This document shows, piece by piece, positions 44,424-53,797 of a stretch of DNA of 64,000 bases (position 1 is the first letter of the stretch; each line of letters begins with the position of its first letter). Position numbers and translations under genes: made by a program. This stretch comes from a bacterium (GTDB taxonomy: Bacteria > Joyebacterota > Joyebacteria > Joyebacterales > Joyebacteraceae). Where the stretch lies: the NCBI GenBank assembly GCA_025774935.1, contig JALGZK010000003.1, positions 186,001 to 250,000 of the forward strand. The letters are read 5' to 3'. Below the pieces are notes generated by a model. That model ran no database searches. It saw nothing but the letters and a program-made list of their open reading frames with translations, and was not told where the DNA came from.

Positions 44424-47400
44424 CTACCTCATTAGGACCATCTTGCCGGTCAGCCGTTCGCTTCCTGCCTGGAGGACGTAGAAGTAGACGCCGCTGGCGA
44501 CGCTCTCGCCGCGGCCGTCCGTGCCGTCCCAAACGACCTCGTGTCTTCCCTCCTCTCGCTCCCCACCCGCGAGGTCCCGCACACGCCGGCCACCGGCGTC
44601 GTACACGGTGAGGCTCACTGCCATGGGCTTTGGAAGGTCGAACGCGATCGTCGTCCTCGGGTTGAACGGGTTGGGGACGTTCTGCTTGAGGCTCAAGACA
44701 GGAGCAGCGACCTCGGTTCCCTGCGAGCCGTACCCGTGGAGGTCGCACGGAAGCGGCTCGTTCCGGACGTCCCTGACGCCCGCCTCGGAGATCGACAGCC
44801 CAGCCGGCTCGTCGGACACGACGCGGAGTCTCAGTCGCGCGAGCTCACCCGACCCACCCAGGGTAGTCCCTCGACCGAGCGCCGCGATGTCGATGTCGAC
44901 CTCCCCGGGTGACGCTTCCGTCCAGTAGAAGAAGACCAGATCCTCGAGCGGAGCGGGTACCTCGCCCGCCTCGATCCCGATGAGCTCGAGGCGCGCGGGA
45001 TCGAAGGAGACGCGGGACGAGATGCCCTTGACGCTCCCCGCGTTCCCCGAGAGCACGAGCGAGATCTCGAGCACGCCCGCCCGCACTCCGCGCTCCCCGG
45101 GAACCTGGAGGGAGAGCGTCAGGGGACCGCCTGCGTCTCCTCCGGCCGGTACCGGGAGGCTGCGCCGGTACGTCTCGCCGGCCGACCCGGAGTTCAACGA
45201 CACGATCATAAGGTCCTCGAAATCGATCGCGTCGTCCGTGAGCGGGATCCCATGACCGTCTCCGGTGTCCGTCGGCCCGACGTCCAGCTCCGGCAGGTAG
45301 TGCGCGTCCCCCTGCACCGTATCGTAGCTCATCGACAACTTGAGCTTGTCGTAGAAGTCCACGCTCCCGTCGTAGACCCCCGGCGTCCCCGTGCGGTCGT
45401 CAACGTCGCCCAGTACGTAGGACGTCGTTCGGGCGACAGCGGCCGTCGACGCCTCGGAGTAGTTCCCGGCCTCGTCGCGTGAGAAGAACGCGTACAGGTA
45501 CGCATTCCTCGATGAATCGTCGAAGCCGTCGTCGACGTACGAGGTCCCATCCGCCCTCGCAAGGTACGCGACGGTCGTGCCGTCGTCGGGAGTCTGAGGG
45601 AACTCCGCGGATTCGATCACGTCGTCGTATTCGGGGTATGCCCCAGGACCCCACTCCTTGCGGACGATCAGCGTTCCGTGGATCGGCGCACCCTTCTCGG
45701 GCAGTTCGTCGACCGGGACGTCGCCCTCTTGAGGAAGCGTCCACGAGAGCCCGATCTGATTGTGCCCGGGGAGCGCGCCCGCTCGAACGACGTTCGGCGG
45801 GGCAGTCATGTCCACCACCACCGTCCGATCGGCGCCGGGCGGAGCCGCCTCGACGTTCCCGATGCTGTCCGTCCCCGTCGTGTAGAGCTGGTAGGCGCCT
45901 TCGCCCGGCGCGGTGAACAAGATCGGGCTCTCCGTGAACGAACCCGGGTACTGGGAGTATCCTCCGCCGTCGAGCTTGTACCAGAGCTCAACGTGGGAGA
46001 CTCCGGTCGTCGCGTCGCTCGCGAGGAACGGGACGTCGAAGGTCGTCGTTCCTGTGTAGGCGGGCGTCCCGACGACGGACGTGACTGGACCGCTGCCGTC
46101 CTGCGTGGACGCTGTCTCCGCCGACCACTCGGTCTCGTTGTCCGCCGCGTCCCGCGCCTTGACCCTATAGGAGTATGTCTCGCCGTCCGTGAGGTGTGTG
46201 AACTCGTGCGAGGTCGTCGCGACCCATCCGCTCCCGAAGACCTGCGTCGGAGGACCACCCTCGCTTCGCGCCTCGGCGTAGTACTCGACCGCTCCGGACG
46301 GCCCCTCGTCAGACCAGTAGATGGTGTTCGAGAGACCCTGAGTGAACTCGTCCTCGCCTACGAGGTCCGGCGTCGCGGGCCCGGTCGTGTCGACAACGGT
46401 CGAGCAGTCGGGGGCCCCGGGCGCTGCCTCGATGTTCCCCACGCCGTCCGTCCCGATCGTATAGAACTCGCACAGGACCTCGCCCGGCGCCACGAACGGA
46501 ATGGGACTCGTGGTGAAGGTACCCGGATACTGAACGAACGGTCCACCGTCGACACTGTACCAGAGCTCAACGTACTCCACGCCGCTGGCACTGTCCGTGA
46601 CTGAGATCGGGACGCCGAACGTCAGCGAGTTCTGGTACTCCCCCGGGTCGTCGCAGTGGGTCTCCGGGGGCGAGTCGTCCTGCGTAGAGACCACCGGCGC
46701 GGACCACGCGCTCTCGTTGAGGGCGGCGTCTCTTCCCTTCACCGCGTACGAGTACGCGACTCCGTCCGAGAGGTCACTGAACTCGAACGAGGTCTCGACG
46801 ATCCAGTCGCTCCCGATGACCTCACGCCGGGACGTGGACGCGGACGTGGCCTCGACGTAGTACTCGGTGGCGCCGGAAGGACTCTCGTCCGTCCACGAGA
46901 CGACGTTCGAGAGACTCGACGTGTAGGCCGGTTCGGGCTCCATGACAGGGACGTCCGGACCGATCACGTCGACCTCGGTGGAGGCATCGGGGACCAGAGG
47001 GACGTTCTCGATATTCCCCACGCTGTCGGTGCCTACGGTGTAGAAGTCGTAGGACCCGTCGCCCGTGGCCGTGAACGAGATCGGGCTCGTCGCGTGCGTT
47101 CCGGGGAAGAGCTCGAAGCCGCCCCCGTCCAACTGGTACCAGAGCTCCACGTACTCGACGCCGCTCGTCGCGTCGACAGCGGTGAAGGGGACATCGAACG
47201 TGTACTCCGTGTGGAGGGCGCCCGGGTCCAGCGCCATCGTGATGGGCGGCGAGTCGTCCTGGATCGAGACGACCACATCGGACCAGCCGCTCTCGTTCTG
47301 CAGCGTGTCCCTGGCCATCACACGGAACAGGTAGGCCTCAGCGTCGGTGAGGTCCGTGAACTCGAACGACGTATCCGCGATCCACCCGCTCCCGATCACC

Positions 47401-50400
47401 TCGGCGCCGACGCGTTCGGGTGTCGCCGCCTCCGCGAAGTACTCGACCGCTCCGGAAGCGCTCTCATCCGTCCAGGAGACCGTGTTGGCCAATCCGGCCG
47501 TGTAGACGGGCTCGCCGGCCATCGTCGGAACACTCGGTGGAGTCGTGTCCACCGCCGTCGAGGCGTCCGGGGTATCCGGGGCGGCCTCCACGTTCCCGAC
47601 GCCGTCCGTTCCGACCGTGTAGAAGTCGTAGACACCGTCGCCGGACGCCGTGAACGAGATCGGACTCAGCGAGTACGTGCCCGGATGCTGCTCGTAGCTC
47701 CCCCCGTCCAGGCGATACCAGAGCTCGACGAACTCGACGCCACTCGTAGCGTCGTTCCCGGAGAACGGCACGCCGAATGTCAGCGATGCCTGCGAGGCGC
47801 CGGGGTCGTCCGCCGCCGTGGAGGGCGGCGAGTCGTCCTGCATCGATGACGTGTACTCCGACCAGTCTCCCTCGTTGAGGGCTTCGTCGCGCGCCCTCAC
47901 GCGATAGCTGTACTCCTGGCCGTCCAGGAGATCCGCGAACTCATGGGAGGTGGCCGCGATCCAGCCGCTCGCCACGATCTCCCGTGAGCCTCCACCGTCG
48001 TCGCTCTCGACGTAGTACTCCACGGCACCGCTGGCCGCTTCGTCGGACCACGCCACCGAGTTCGCGAGACCCTGCGTGAACGTGGGCTCGGGCGTCATCG
48101 TCGGCGCGTCGGGTCCGGTCATGTCGACGATGGTCGTCGCGTCCGGGACCGTCGGCGCATCCTCGACGTTCCCGACGCTGTCAGCGCCGACGGTGTAGAA
48201 GTCGTACTCGCCCTCGACGGCCGCCGTGAAGGAGATCGGGCTCGTCGTGAACGCTCCTCCGTAGAGGGAGTAGCCTCCGCCGTCGACCTGATACCAGAGC
48301 TCGACGTACTCGACTCCGCTCGTGGCGTCGGCGGCGGCGAAGGGTACGTCGAAGGTGTCGACCGTCTGGTACGCCCCCGGGTCCTGGGCGAGCGTTATGG
48401 GCGGAGAGTCGTCCTGGGAGGAGTTCACGACGTTCGACCACTCGCTCTCGTTCCCCGCGACGTCCCGCGATCTCACGCGGTAGTGGTAGATCTGGCCGTC
48501 AGCGAGAAGCTCGAACTCGTTCGAGGTCAGGGCGAGCCACGCGCTCTCGGTGACGCCCGTCGTGAAATCGGCGTCCCACGCGTATTGGACCTTGTACTCG
48601 GAGGCGCCTGAGGCGCTCTCGTCGGACCACTCGACCTCGTTTGAGAGCCCCTGCGTGTACGGCGGCTCGTCCACCATCGTCGGGGCATCCGGGGCCGTCA
48701 CGTCGACGACCGTAGAGGCATCGGCTCCGGCGGGAGCGTCTTCGGCGTTCCCGACGCTGTCGGTGCCCGTTGTGTAGAACTCGTAGCTCCCCTCGACAGC
48801 CGCCGTGAACGAGATCGGGCTCGCGTCGAACGAGCCGGGGAACTGCTGGAACCCACCTGCGTCGACCTGATACCAGAGCTCCACGAACTCGGTCCCGCTC
48901 GTGGCGTCGAGCGCGGTGAACGGAACAGGGAACGTGAAAGACGTCTGATAGGCACCAGGGTCCTGGGCTGCGGTCGAGGGCGGCGTGTCGTCCTGTATCG
49001 AGTTCGTGTAGTCCGACCACTCACTCTCGTTGAGGGCGGCGTCACGTGCCTTGACGCGGTAGCTGTATTCCTGGCCGTCGACCAGATCCGTGAACTCGAA
49101 CGACGTCTCCGCGATCCACCCGCTCCCGACCGCGTCCATGAACGGGGGCACGTCCTCGCGCTCAGCGTAGTACTCGATCGCCTCGGACGCGCTCTCGTCC
49201 GACCAAGAGACGGTGTTGGAGAGGCCCTGCGTGTACGGCGGCTCGCTCACCATCGTCGGGGCGTCCGGGGCGATCGGGTCGACGACCGTCACGGCGTCTG
49301 CCACCGAAGGCGGGTTCTCCACGTTCGCGGCGACGTCGGTGCCGATCGTATAGAACTGGTACGCCCCCAACGCCGGGGCCGTGAACGAGATGGGGCTCGT
49401 CGTGTAGGTTCCCGGGTCCTGCGTGTACCCACCGCCGTCCAGCTGATACCAGAGCTCCACGTGGTCGACACCGCTCGTTGCGTCCGTCGCGCTGAATGGA
49501 AGGTCGAACGTGTACGTCGACTGAACGGCGCCCGGATCCAGGGCCGCGCTCTCAGGAGGCGTGGCGTCCTGGGTCGAGATCGTGGATTCGGACCAACCGC
49601 TCTCGTTGAGCACGGCGTCGCGAGACCTGACGCGGTAGCTGTACTCCTGACCGTCGGCGAGGTCCACGAACTCGAACGAGGTCTCCGCGATCCACCCGCT
49701 CCCGACGACCTCCCGCCCTGCGAGGTCATCGTCACGCTCGACGTAGTACTCGACGGCACCGGAGGCACTCTCGTCCGACCAGGAGACCGTGTTCGAGGTC
49801 CCCTGCGTGTACGCGGGCTCGACGTCGATCTCCGGCGAGTCCGGCGGCGTTGCGTCGACGACCGTCGACGCGTCCGGAACGAGCGGAGGGTCTTCGACGT
49901 TCCCCACCGCGTCCGCGCCGACCGTGTAGAAGTCGTACGCCCCGTCGCCGGGAGCGGTGAACGAGATGGGGCTCGCCGCATAGGTCCCGGCGAACTGGAC
50001 GTACCCGGCGCCGTCGGCCTGATACCAGAGCTCTACATAGTCGACGCCGCTCGTCGCGTCCGAGGCCGCGAATGGCACGTCGAACGTCAGAGCCGTCTGA
50101 ACCGCGCCGGGATCCTGCGCGGACGACACCGGAGGAGTCGCGTCCTGTGTCGAGACCACGGTGGCGGACCAGCCGCTCTCGTTCAGGGCCGCATCGCGTG
50201 CCTTCACCCGGTACGAGTACGCCTGCCCGTCGGCGAGGTCCTCGAACTCGAACTCCGTTCCGGCCACCCACCCGCTGCCTACGACCTCCCGGACGCCGAG
50301 CCCGTCGTCGCGCTCGGCGTAGTACTCGGCGGCTCCCGACGCGCTCTCGTCCGTCCACGTGACGGTGTTGGCGAGTCCCTGGGTGTAGGGAGGTTCGAGC

Positions 50401-52277
50401 GCGATGGACGGCGCCGACGGAGCGGTCGTGTCGACGACCGTCGAGGCATCCGGCACCCCGGGAGCGGTCTCGACATTACCCACGGCGTCGGTGCCGATCG
50501 TGTAGAAGTCGTACGCCCCTTCTACTGGCGCGTCGAACGAGATCGGGCTCGTCGTGAACGTCCCGGGGAACTGCACGTACCCGCCGGCGTCGACCTCGTA
50601 CCAGAGCTCCACGTAGTCGACACCGCTCGTGGCGTCCAGGGCGGTGAAGGGAACGTCGAAGGTCGTGGCGGTCTGGAAGCCGTCTAGAGCTCCGGCGGCG
50701 GTCGTCGGCGCAGTCGCGTCCTGCGTCGAGCTCACGGCGTCCGACCACCCGCTCTCGTTCAGCGCGTCGTCCCGCGCCCGGACGCGGTAGTAGTACATCT
50801 GCCCGCCGGCCAGTGTCGAGAACTCGTGCGTGAGACCGGCGACCCAACCGCTCGCAACGACGCCGACACTGAACCCGGCGTCCTCCGCCGCCTCCGCGTA
50901 GTAGTCGGCTGCGCCCGACACGCTCTCGTCCGACCACTCGACCGTGTTGGCCGTCCCTTGCGTGTACGTCGGCTCCGCCGCCAGCGTCGGGACGTCCGGC
51001 GCCGCCGTGTCCACGGTGGTCGAGGCGTCAGGCCCCCCCGGAGGATCTTCGATGTTGCCGAGGCTGTCGGTTCCGATCGTGTAGAAGTCGTACGCGCCGT
51101 CGGACGGCGCCGTGAACGCGACGGGACTCGTCGTGAACGTCCCGGGGAACTGCACGTAGCCGCCGGCGTCGACCTCGTACCAGAGCTCCACGTAGTCGAC
51201 ACCGCTCGTAGAGTCGGTCGCGGTGAAGGGCACGTCGAACGTCAGGCCCGTCTGGTAGGTCCCGGGGTCGGTCGCCTCCGTCACCGGCGGCGACGCGTCC
51301 TGCGTGGACGACACCGAGGCCGACCAGCCGCTCTCGTTCAGCGCGGCGTCCCGAGCCTTCACGCGGTAGTGGTAGGTCTGCCCGTCAGCGAGAGTCGTGA
51401 ACTCAAAGGAGAGACCGGTGATCCAGCCGCTCGAAGCGACGCCGACGGTGAAGAGCTCGTCCTCGGCCCGCTCCGCGAAGTAGGCGTTCGCGCCCGAGGC
51501 GCTCTCGTCCGACCAGAGGACCGTGTTGGCGGCGCCCTGCGTGTATGCGGGCTCCGCGGTGATCGTCGGGGCGTCCGGGGCGGAGGTGTCGACGACCGTC
51601 GAGGCGTCCGCGAGGGCGGGCGCGGCCTCGACGTTCCCGACGCTGTCGGTCCCGGTCGTGTAGAGGTCATACGCGCCATCCGATGGCGCGGTGAACGAGA
51701 TCGGGCTCGTCGTGAAGGTCCCGGGGAACTGCACGTACCCGCCGGCATCGACCTGGTACCAGAGCTCCACGAAGTCGACCCCGCTCGTCGCGTCAGACGC
51801 CACGAACGGCACGTCGAACGTGAGAGACGTCTGGGTCCCACCGGGGTCCTGCGCTGACGTCGCGGGGGCTGTGGTATCCTGAGTCGAGCTCTCGGTGCCC
51901 GACCAGCCACTCTCCCCCAGCGTGTCGTCACGGGCCTTCACTCGGTAATAGTAGACCTGCCCGTCGGCGAGGCCCGCGAATTCGTGCGAGAGGTCGGCGA
52001 TCCAGCCGCTCGACGCGAGGTCCACGCTGAACGCGGCGTCCTGGGCGCGCTCCGCGTAGTACTCGGAGGCGCCGGTGCTGCTCTCGTCGGTCCAGGAGAC
52101 TGTGTTGGTGAGGCCCTGGGTGTAGGCGGGCTCGGCCGTCATGGTGGGAGGGTCAGGAGCGAGCGGGACCCCCGAGCCGTCTCCCGATGGCGCTCCACCG
52201 GTGGGCAGCTGCCCCGTGGCGGCGCCCGGGACGAGCGTCAGGACTGCGAGCGACCATATGATGAGGAGCATTCTCAC
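44424..52277 (-). CDS. Giant secreted protein with 11 tandem FN3/Ig modules, dockerin-like, cohesin-like and sorting domains
   Basis: About 2617 residues. The start is uncertain: GTG at 52277 or ATG at 52271 both lead directly into the signal MLLIIWSLAVLTLVPGAATG; a longer frame to 52466 crosses the promoter and is unlikely. Residues about 40-2160 are 11 modules of about 192 residues. Each pairs an FN3-like part (YTQGLxNTVSWSDESASGA ... YYRVKARDxALNESGWS) with an Ig-like part (TFDVPFxAxDATSGVDYVELWYQVDGGGY ... YDFYTVGTDSVGNVE). Then follow an FN3-like region, a dockerin-like domain (about 2284-2369, YDGSVDFYDKLKL and FEDLMIVSLNSG), cohesin-like B (2380-2520) and the sorting domain (2530-2617, NVPNPFNPRT, final LMR). 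Cohesin-like A is absent. The rod-like repeat suggests a long stalk or adhesin. Confidence 0.9.
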   Translation of the reverse strand: MRMLLIIWSLAVLTLVPGAATGQLPTGGAPSGDGSGVPLAPDPPTMTAEPAYTQGLTNTVSWTDESSTGASEYYAERAQDAAFSVDLASSGWIADLSHEFAGLADGQVYYYRVKARDDTLGESGWSGTESSTQDTTAPATSAQDPGGTQTSLTFDVPFVASDATSGVDFVELWYQVDAGGYVQFPGTFTTSPISFTAPSDGAYDLYTTGTDSVGNVEAAPALADASTVVDTSAPDAPTITAEPAYTQGAANTVLWSDESASGANAYFAERAEDELFTVGVASSGWITGLSFEFTTLADGQTYHYRVKARDAALNESGWSASVSSTQDASPPVTEATDPGTYQTGLTFDVPFTATDSTSGVDYVELWYEVDAGGYVQFPGTFTTSPVAFTAPSDGAYDFYTIGTDSLGNIEDPPGGPDASTTVDTAAPDVPTLAAEPTYTQGTANTVEWSDESVSGAADYYAEAAEDAGFSVGVVASGWVAGLTHEFSTLAGGQMYYYRVRARDDALNESGWSDAVSSTQDATAPTTAAGALDGFQTATTFDVPFTALDATSGVDYVELWYEVDAGGYVQFPGTFTTSPISFDAPVEGAYDFYTIGTDAVGNVETAPGVPDASTVVDTTAPSAPSIALEPPYTQGLANTVTWTDESASGAAEYYAERDDGLGVREVVGSGWVAGTEFEFEDLADGQAYSYRVKARDAALNESGWSATVVSTQDATPPVSSAQDPGAVQTALTFDVPFAASDATSGVDYVELWYQADGAGYVQFAGTYAASPISFTAPGDGAYDFYTVGADAVGNVEDPPLVPDASTVVDATPPDSPEIDVEPAYTQGTSNTVSWSDESASGAVEYYVERDDDLAGREVVGSGWIAETSFEFVDLADGQEYSYRVRSRDAVLNESGWSESTISTQDATPPESAALDPGAVQSTYTFDLPFSATDATSGVDHVELWYQLDGGGYTQDPGTYTTSPISFTAPALGAYQFYTIGTDVAANVENPPSVADAVTVVDPIAPDAPTMVSEPPYTQGLSNTVSWSDESASEAIEYYAEREDVPPFMDAVGSGWIAETSFEFTDLVDGQEYSYRVKARDAALNESEWSDYTNSIQDDTPPSTAAQDPGAYQTSFTFPVPFTALDATSGTEFVELWYQVDAGGFQQFPGSFDASPISFTAAVEGSYEFYTTGTDSVGNAEDAPAGADASTVVDVTAPDAPTMVDEPPYTQGLSNEVEWSDESASGASEYKVQYAWDADFTTGVTESAWLALTSNEFELLADGQIYHYRVRSRDVAGNESEWSNVVNSSQDDSPPITLAQDPGAYQTVDTFDVPFAAADATSGVEYVELWYQVDGGGYSLYGGAFTTSPISFTAAVEGEYDFYTVGADSVGNVEDAPTVPDATTIVDMTGPDAPTMTPEPTFTQGLANSVAWSDEAASGAVEYYVESDDGGGSREIVASGWIAATSHEFADLLDGQEYSYRVRARDEALNEGDWSEYTSSMQDDSPPSTAADDPGASQASLTFGVPFSGNDATSGVEFVELWYRLDGGSYEQHPGTYSLSPISFTASGDGVYDFYTVGTDGVGNVEAAPDTPDASTAVDTTPPSVPTMAGEPVYTAGLANTVSWTDESASGAVEYFAEAATPERVGAEVIGSGWIADTSFEFTDLTDAEAYLFRVMARDTLQNESGWSDVVVSIQDDSPPITMALDPGALHTEYTFDVPFTAVDATSGVEYVELWYQLDGGGFELFPGTHATSPISFTATGDGSYDFYTVGTDSVGNIENVPLVPDASTEVDVIGPDVPVMEPEPAYTSSLSNVVSWTDESPSGATEYYVEATSASTSRREVIGSDWIVETSFEFSDLSDGVAYSYAVKGRDAALNESAWSAPVVSTQDDSPPETHCDDPGEYQNSLTFGVPISVTDSASGVEYVELWYSVDGGPFVQYPGTFTTSPIPFVAPGEVLCEFYTIGTDGVGNIEAAPGAPDCSTVVDTTGPATPDLVGEDEFTQGLSNTIYWSDEGPSGAVEYYAEARSEGGPPTQVFGSGWVATTSHEFTHLTDGETYSYRVKARDAADNETEWSAETASTQDGSGPVTSVVGTPAYTGTTTFDVPFLASDATTGVSHVELWYKLDGGGYSQYPGSFTESPILFTAPGEGAYQLYTTGTDSIGNVEAAPPGADRTVVVDMTAPPNVVRAGALPGHNQIGLSWTLPQEGDVPVDELPEKGAPIHGTLIVRKEWGPGAYPEYDDVIESAEFPQTPDDGTTVAYLARADGTSYVDDGFDDSSRNAYLYAFFSRDEAGNYSEASTAAVARTTSYVLGDVDDRTGTPGVYDGSVDFYDKLKLSMSYDTVQGDAHYLPELDVGPTDTGDGHGIPLTDDAIDFEDLMIVSLNSGSAGETYRRSLPVPAGGDAGGPLTLSLQVPGERGVRAGVLEISLVLSGNAGSVKGISSRVSFDPARLELIGIEAGEVPAPLEDLVFFYWTEASPGEVDIDIAALGRGTTLGGSGELARLRLRVVSDEPAGLSISEAGVRDVRNEPLPCDLHGYGSQGTEVAAPVLSLKQNVPNPFNPRTTIAFDLPKPMAVSLTVYDAGGRRVRDLAGGEREEGRHEVVWDGTDGRGESVASGVYFYVLQAGSERLTGKMVLMR
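45798..52160 (-). repeat. Eleven in-frame repeats of about 577 bases
   Basis: The plus-strand mark CCCTGCGTGTA (YTQG codons) or a variant recurs near 52115, 51535, 50955, 50380, 49802, 49225, 48650, 48075, 47505, 46915 and 46340. Central copies are the most alike; the last two have drifted (YTAG, YTSS). The length is likely to vary between strains. Confidence 0.9.
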
Positions 52278-52426
52278 GGTCTTCGATCCGCCCTCTTCCA
52301 CCACACGCGCATCACGCGGCGTCAGGGCAAGCCCCGGGGCCGCGGGCGGGCACCCCTGCCCGCGCGCTACCATGATAACCCATCCCGGCCTCCTTCGCCC
52401 GGCCCAGCTTGGAGGTGGGCGGCCGC

Positions 52427-52455
52427 ATTGTAGTACATGTTGCTCTGTATAGCAA
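52427..52455 (-). promoter_or_regulatory. Sigma70-like promoter for the giant repeat protein
   Basis: TTGCTA (52450-52455, four of six) and TACAAT (52427-52432, five of six) are 17 bases apart on the minus strand, in the most AT-rich spot of this intergenic region. It starts right after the terminator of the pre operon. Confidence 0.65.
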
Positions 52456-52479
52456 GAAACCCCCACGCTGGGGGCTTTT
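52456..52479 (-). terminator. Bidirectional terminator
   Basis: CCCCCA and TGGGGG pair around a three-base loop, flanked by AAA on one side and TTTT on the other, so U-runs follow on both strands (GTTTCTT on the minus strand, GCTTTTC on the plus). It separates the pre operon from the giant repeat protein. Confidence 0.75.
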
Positions 52480-52492
52480 CAGGACGAAACGA

Positions 52493-52516
52493 CGGCCCGA
52501 GGGCACCCCCGGGCCG
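52493..52516 (-). terminator. First terminator hairpin after preA
   Basis: CGGCCCGGGG and CCTCGGGCCG pair (ten pairs, one wobble) about 52 bases after the preA stop and are followed by TCGTTTCG. With 52456-52479 it makes a tandem terminator. Confidence 0.6.
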
Positions 52517-52567
52517 CCTTGTGTCAAGATCCCGCCGCCAATCTGGGTCCGCCGATCCGGATCCCGG

Positions 52568-53797
52568 TCAGGCCTCGCTCTCCCGCTCCTTCATGAGGAT
52601 ACACCCCGTGACGGGACACACAGTCCGGCAGAACCCGCATCCTATGCACTTCTCCTCGTCGACCCCCGGAATCCGCTCGTTTCCGGTCCCCGCGGCATCC
52701 TCCGGGAACTCGATCGCCTGGTGCCCCCCGTCCCGGCACGCGACGATGCAGGCGCCACATCCGACACAGAGGTCCCCGTCGATTGATGCCACGACCTTGT
52801 AGTCGCGAGAGAGCGCCTCGTGGCTCACGACGTTCGGTAGCCCGCGGCCGACAAGATCAGCGGGCGTCCCCAGGCCCTTTTCCTCGAGGTAGTACCCGAG
52901 ACCCTCGATCAGCTCCTCGACGATGTCGTAGCCGTACCGCATGACGGCCGTGCAGACCTGGACGATCCCGGCTCCCGCCAGAAGGAACTCGGCCGCATCC
53001 CTCCAGGTCACGACGCCGCCGACACCGGCCACGGGGATCCCGACGTCCTTCGCGACGTCCGAGACGAACCGGAGCGCGATGGGCTTGATCGCGGGGCCGG
53101 AGTATCCGCCGGCGGTCGACTTCCCGCCGACGTCCGGGATCGGCGCAAAGGTGTCGAGGTCGAAACCGAGGAGGCCCTTCAAGGTGTTGATGCACGTGAT
53201 GCCCGCCGCACCGGCCTCTTTCACCTTCTGCGCGATGGGGCGGATGTCGGTCACGTTCGGCGTCAGCTTGATGAGCACCGGGACGCTCGCAGCCTCCACC
53301 ACCCACTTCGCGCGTTCGTACGTGAGAGCGGCATCCTGGCCGACCGCCGAGCCCATCCCCCGTTCGGGCATGCCGTGGGGGCAGGAGAAGCTGCACTCGA
53401 TCATGTCGGCGCCCGCCTCCTGCACGCGCCGCGTGATCTCCTTCCACTCGTCCTCGGTACCGGCCATCATGCTCACGATCAGCACCTGCTCCTGGTATCG
53501 CTTCTTGAGCTCGGAGACCTCCTGTAGGACTTCCGGAAGATGCCTGTTCGAGATGAGGTCGATGTTCTCGAGGCCGATCAGGTTCTTGTCCTCGTACGCG
53601 AGCCCGGCCATCATCGGCGAGACCAGGTTCACCTCGACGTGCTCGAGGCCGAGCGTCTTGACGACCGCCCCGCCCCAGCCCGCGTCGAAGCCCCGCGCGA
53701 TCATCTCCGCGCTGTCCGTCGGAGGCGCAGCCGCAAGCACGAACGGGTTCGGGAACCTCACGCCGCAGAACTCGATCGAGAGATCGGGCTTCCTCAT
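52568..53797 (-). CDS. preA: NAD-dependent dihydropyrimidine dehydrogenase, subunit PreA
   Basis: The protein has 409 residues, close to E. coli PreA. It reduces uracil or thymine to the dihydro form with electrons from PreT. Residues 1-310 are the FMN-binding barrel of the dihydroorotate-dehydrogenase superfamily; SCPHGMPERGMG places the catalytic cysteine at residue 139, as in mammalian dihydropyrimidine dehydrogenase. GVGGVVTWRDA holds the FMN phosphate. Residues about 338-400 carry two 4Fe-4S motifs, CVGCGACIVAC and CIGCGFCRTVCP. The ATG overlaps the preT stop by four bases (ATGA), so translation is coupled. It is the last gene of its operon. The next pathway enzyme, dihydropyrimidinase, is encoded at 2488-3891, about 49 kb away across the surface-protein array. 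Confidence 0.95.
   Translation of the reverse strand: MRKPDLSIEFCGVRFPNPFVLAAAPPTDSAEMIARGFDAGWGGAVVKTLGLEHVEVNLVSPMMAGLAYEDKNLIGLENIDLISNRHLPEVLQEVSELKKRYQEQVLIVSMMAGTEDEWKEITRRVQEAGADMIECSFSCPHGMPERGMGSAVGQDAALTYERAKWVVEAASVPVLIKLTPNVTDIRPIAQKVKEAGAAGITCINTLKGLLGFDLDTFAPIPDVGGKSTAGGYSGPAIKPIALRFVSDVAKDVGIPVAGVGGVVTWRDAAEFLLAGAGIVQVCTAVMRYGYDIVEELIEGLGYYLEEKGLGTPADLVGRGLPNVVSHEALSRDYKVVASIDGDLCVGCGACIVACRDGGHQAIEFPEDAAGTGNERIPGVDEEKCIGCGFCRTVCPVTGCILMKERESEA

Larger units (their letters stand above)
52278..52567. other. Intergenic region before preA: promoter, leader and two terminators
   Basis: All 290 bases are accounted for by the 143-base leader of the repeat-protein gene, its promoter at 52427-52455, and the hairpins at 52456-52479 and 52493-52516. 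The leader includes a GC-rich hairpin near 52333-52365 (GCGCGCGGGCAGGGG ... CCCGCCCGCG). Confidence 0.55.

Noticed and set aside
45798-52160. Regular repeats that might be read as a CRISPR array
   Set aside because: The repeat unit is about 577 bases, stays in frame and encodes FN3/Ig domains. There are no short direct repeats with unique spacers and no cas genes.
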